A DNA stretch of 64,000 bases, from contig OY987306.1 in the NCBI GenBank assembly GCA_963920635.1, positions 34,787,453 to 34,851,452 on the forward strand, given 5' to 3'. This stretch comes from Pseudeuparius sepicola (taxonomy: Eukaryota > Arthropoda > Insecta > Coleoptera > Anthribidae). Of this stretch, positions 62,186 to 64,000 are shown piece after piece. The stretch's first letter is position 1, and each line of letters opens with the position of its first letter. The position numbers and the translations under genes are program-made. The notes beneath the pieces were generated by a model. It was not told where the DNA came from and made no database searches. It saw only the letters and a program-made list of their open reading frames with translations.

Positions 62186-64000
62186 TATATGGGAAAAGTA
62201 AAGCATTAAAACAATAATGTTTGATTTTCTTGTCCTCCTGTTTATCAAATTTTGCAATTTATTTTAATCTAATTTCCGGACGAGCTAGAGACTTAAAACT
62301 TTAAACATCGTTCAGAACTGGATGACATTGAAATAATATTAACTCAATACTAAAATAAAAATATTATAACATTAATTTTGATTCATTCTTTATTTTGTTT
62401 TTCAGGAAAATTATATTATTGGTAGGTAGGTATAACAATTTTCTATTTCATATAAGTATGATCATAAATATGTCTCTGTCATAATCTCATCAATATGTTT
62501 AAAATTCATTGCAAAATTTCAAACACAAGAGTAAAAAGCAGAAAATAATAAAATTTAAATAATATTATACTTTTAGACCTTTTTAAAAACGTGATAAGTA
62601 TATTAAAAAAATATTACTCAATAGTGATAGGTACTTACATAGAAACCATCCAATAAAGTAAAAATACATTTCTAAGTGCATAGTTTCACAAATATGTCAA
62701 AGAGAAATTTACAAATGTTTCAAAGAGAAATTTACTAAAACCATGTTTATGTTTTTAGTTCTAATTAATATATATATATATATATATATTAAATTCTACG
62801 TAGTTACCTGAACGTTCTACAAGATTGTTAATGACCAATAATTAATGACAAACTTAAGTAAGTTTAAGGAGTGTCGAGTTTAGACGTTAATTCGTAATAT
62901 TTTCAGGTAAGGAGTAGCTTCGACAAAACAATGACTATTCCGTCGTGAAAACTTCTCAAAATATTTATTTTTAATAATACCTACTCGTATGATTATTTTC
63001 GTCGTAGCAGGAAGCCACCTGCCTATTTTTGACCACTCTAACCGATCCAAACTGGATTACATACCTAGACACCTACATTGTTCTTACACAATTTATCAGA
63101 AGGTCCAGACATAATAACAACCCCTTTATATTTGGCCGCCCGAATTATTCAACAGGTCGGCCAGACACTCAAGGACGCGCCCGTTGTCTCCAAGGATGAA
63201 CAAATAGCAAAAGGACCAACAAAATCAAGGACGAAAGGCTCACCGACTTATTCTTTTCGGCCGTTGAATAAACAGAAGGAATATTGTGGATTTCATCGAA
63301 AAAGTTGTTGCCTATCATTTTTTTAACATTGCGTGAAAACCATTTAGTTTGGTTTCTCACTTCAGTAACTTCAGGTCGGTTTTTGTACCGATTAGGATTA
63401 GAAAATACAAATAAACAGTGTCCTCCAGTTTGATAACTGTCAAATAAAAACAACTGGCAAATAAAAACAATTGCTTCTATTCTCTCCATGGCCTACTCAT
63501 CAATATCGATAATTATTATTTGTTCCATAAAAGTTAAGAATTTTGCTTAGATACGTAAAATAGTTTGATGATATTTTAATTTATTATTATTTTGGCATCA
63601 ATTTAGAACTGGGAAATGTAATGTAACTAAATTTATACCCGAAATGCTAGACGGTGCATCAACTTTGCAACAAACAACAGAATTTTAAAGCGTAAATTTT
63701 ATTTTCTTTTGAAAAATACCTATTCTTATCCTTAATTATTAATAAAAAATTAATAAAATGATAAAGATAGTGATATAAAAAAGTTTTTACGAAGTTTCGA
63801 GTTTTTAAAACTTTCAGAAATTTCATACCTAAATAGGTATTAAAAATTGGCACAAAACTAAATATTATATATTATAGTAGAGCGTTCAAATTTGGTACAG
63901 TTACGTAAAATTGAAAAACAAACAACTTTTTCAAGTAAAACTTTTTGATATTTTAACAAATAAACCATTTTTGCCGATATATTTTTTTAAATGTCATTTT
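62186..64000. other. AT-rich, no gene recognised; (TA)n at 62,767-62,789
   Basis: A TA dinucleotide run is the only simple feature. Two overlapping frames on opposite strands (63,078-63,326 plus; 63,169-63,489 minus) have no recognised motif. The N-terminal exon of Met could be here or beyond the edge but was not found. Confidence 0.5.

Overview
The window reads as insect nuclear DNA: AT-rich, sparsely genic and heavily repeated. It holds spliced genes with very short introns (many 52-70 bp), a nuclear tRNA gene without an encoded CCA end, and a gene for Methoprene-tolerant (Met), the juvenile hormone receptor, a bHLH-PAS type specific to arthropods. The order cannot be fixed from the sequence. 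The ~50 bp introns and short satellite arrays scattered near genes would suit a beetle, but this is weak inference.

Three protein genes and one tRNA gene can be supported. (1) 36,981-40,269 (+): a discoidin domain receptor (Ddr-like) in six coding exons. It has a signal peptide, a collagen-binding-type discoidin domain, a DS-like domain, one transmembrane helix and a proline-rich tail, then a stop and a plausible 3'UTR, with no kinase domain. (2) 51,439-52,584 (-): NOSIP, a U-box-like E3 ubiquitin ligase, complete in six exons, 291 aa. (3) 55,041-57,983 (-): Met, eight exons covering bHLH, PAS-A, PAS-B and the C-terminal tail; the exon(s) before the bHLH are not recognised and may lie beyond the right edge. 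(4) 21,721-21,792 (-): tRNA-Gly(UCC). NOSIP and Met lie in tandem on the minus strand about 2.5 kb apart; Ddr points toward them.

The left 36 kb holds no recognisable protein gene. It contains a 41-bp minisatellite (1.2-2.3 kb), many short arrays of one ~180-bp satellite monomer, TA-flanked miniature elements with CAGGGTG ends, a foldback element, local duplications, and a few CpG- and CCAAT-rich promoter-like patches (4.4, 10.2 and 32.6 kb). The 32.6 kb patch could be the start of a distal 5'UTR exon of Ddr. The 41-51 kb interval is similar, with a five-CCAAT-box cluster at 50.8 kb. Between NOSIP and Met lie a group of GCGCCATCT-type (CTCF-like) motifs, a local duplication and an AT-rich element. 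Two Met introns are filled by unrelated minisatellites (13-bp and ~180-bp periods). The right end holds four more satellite monomers and a 902-bp near-palindromic Tc1/mariner-type foldback element.

No operon-like or otherwise novel protein system is visible. The most interesting points are the kinase-less Ddr gene model, the dispersed satellite and its composite duplications, the CTCF-like motif cluster, and the long foldback element.
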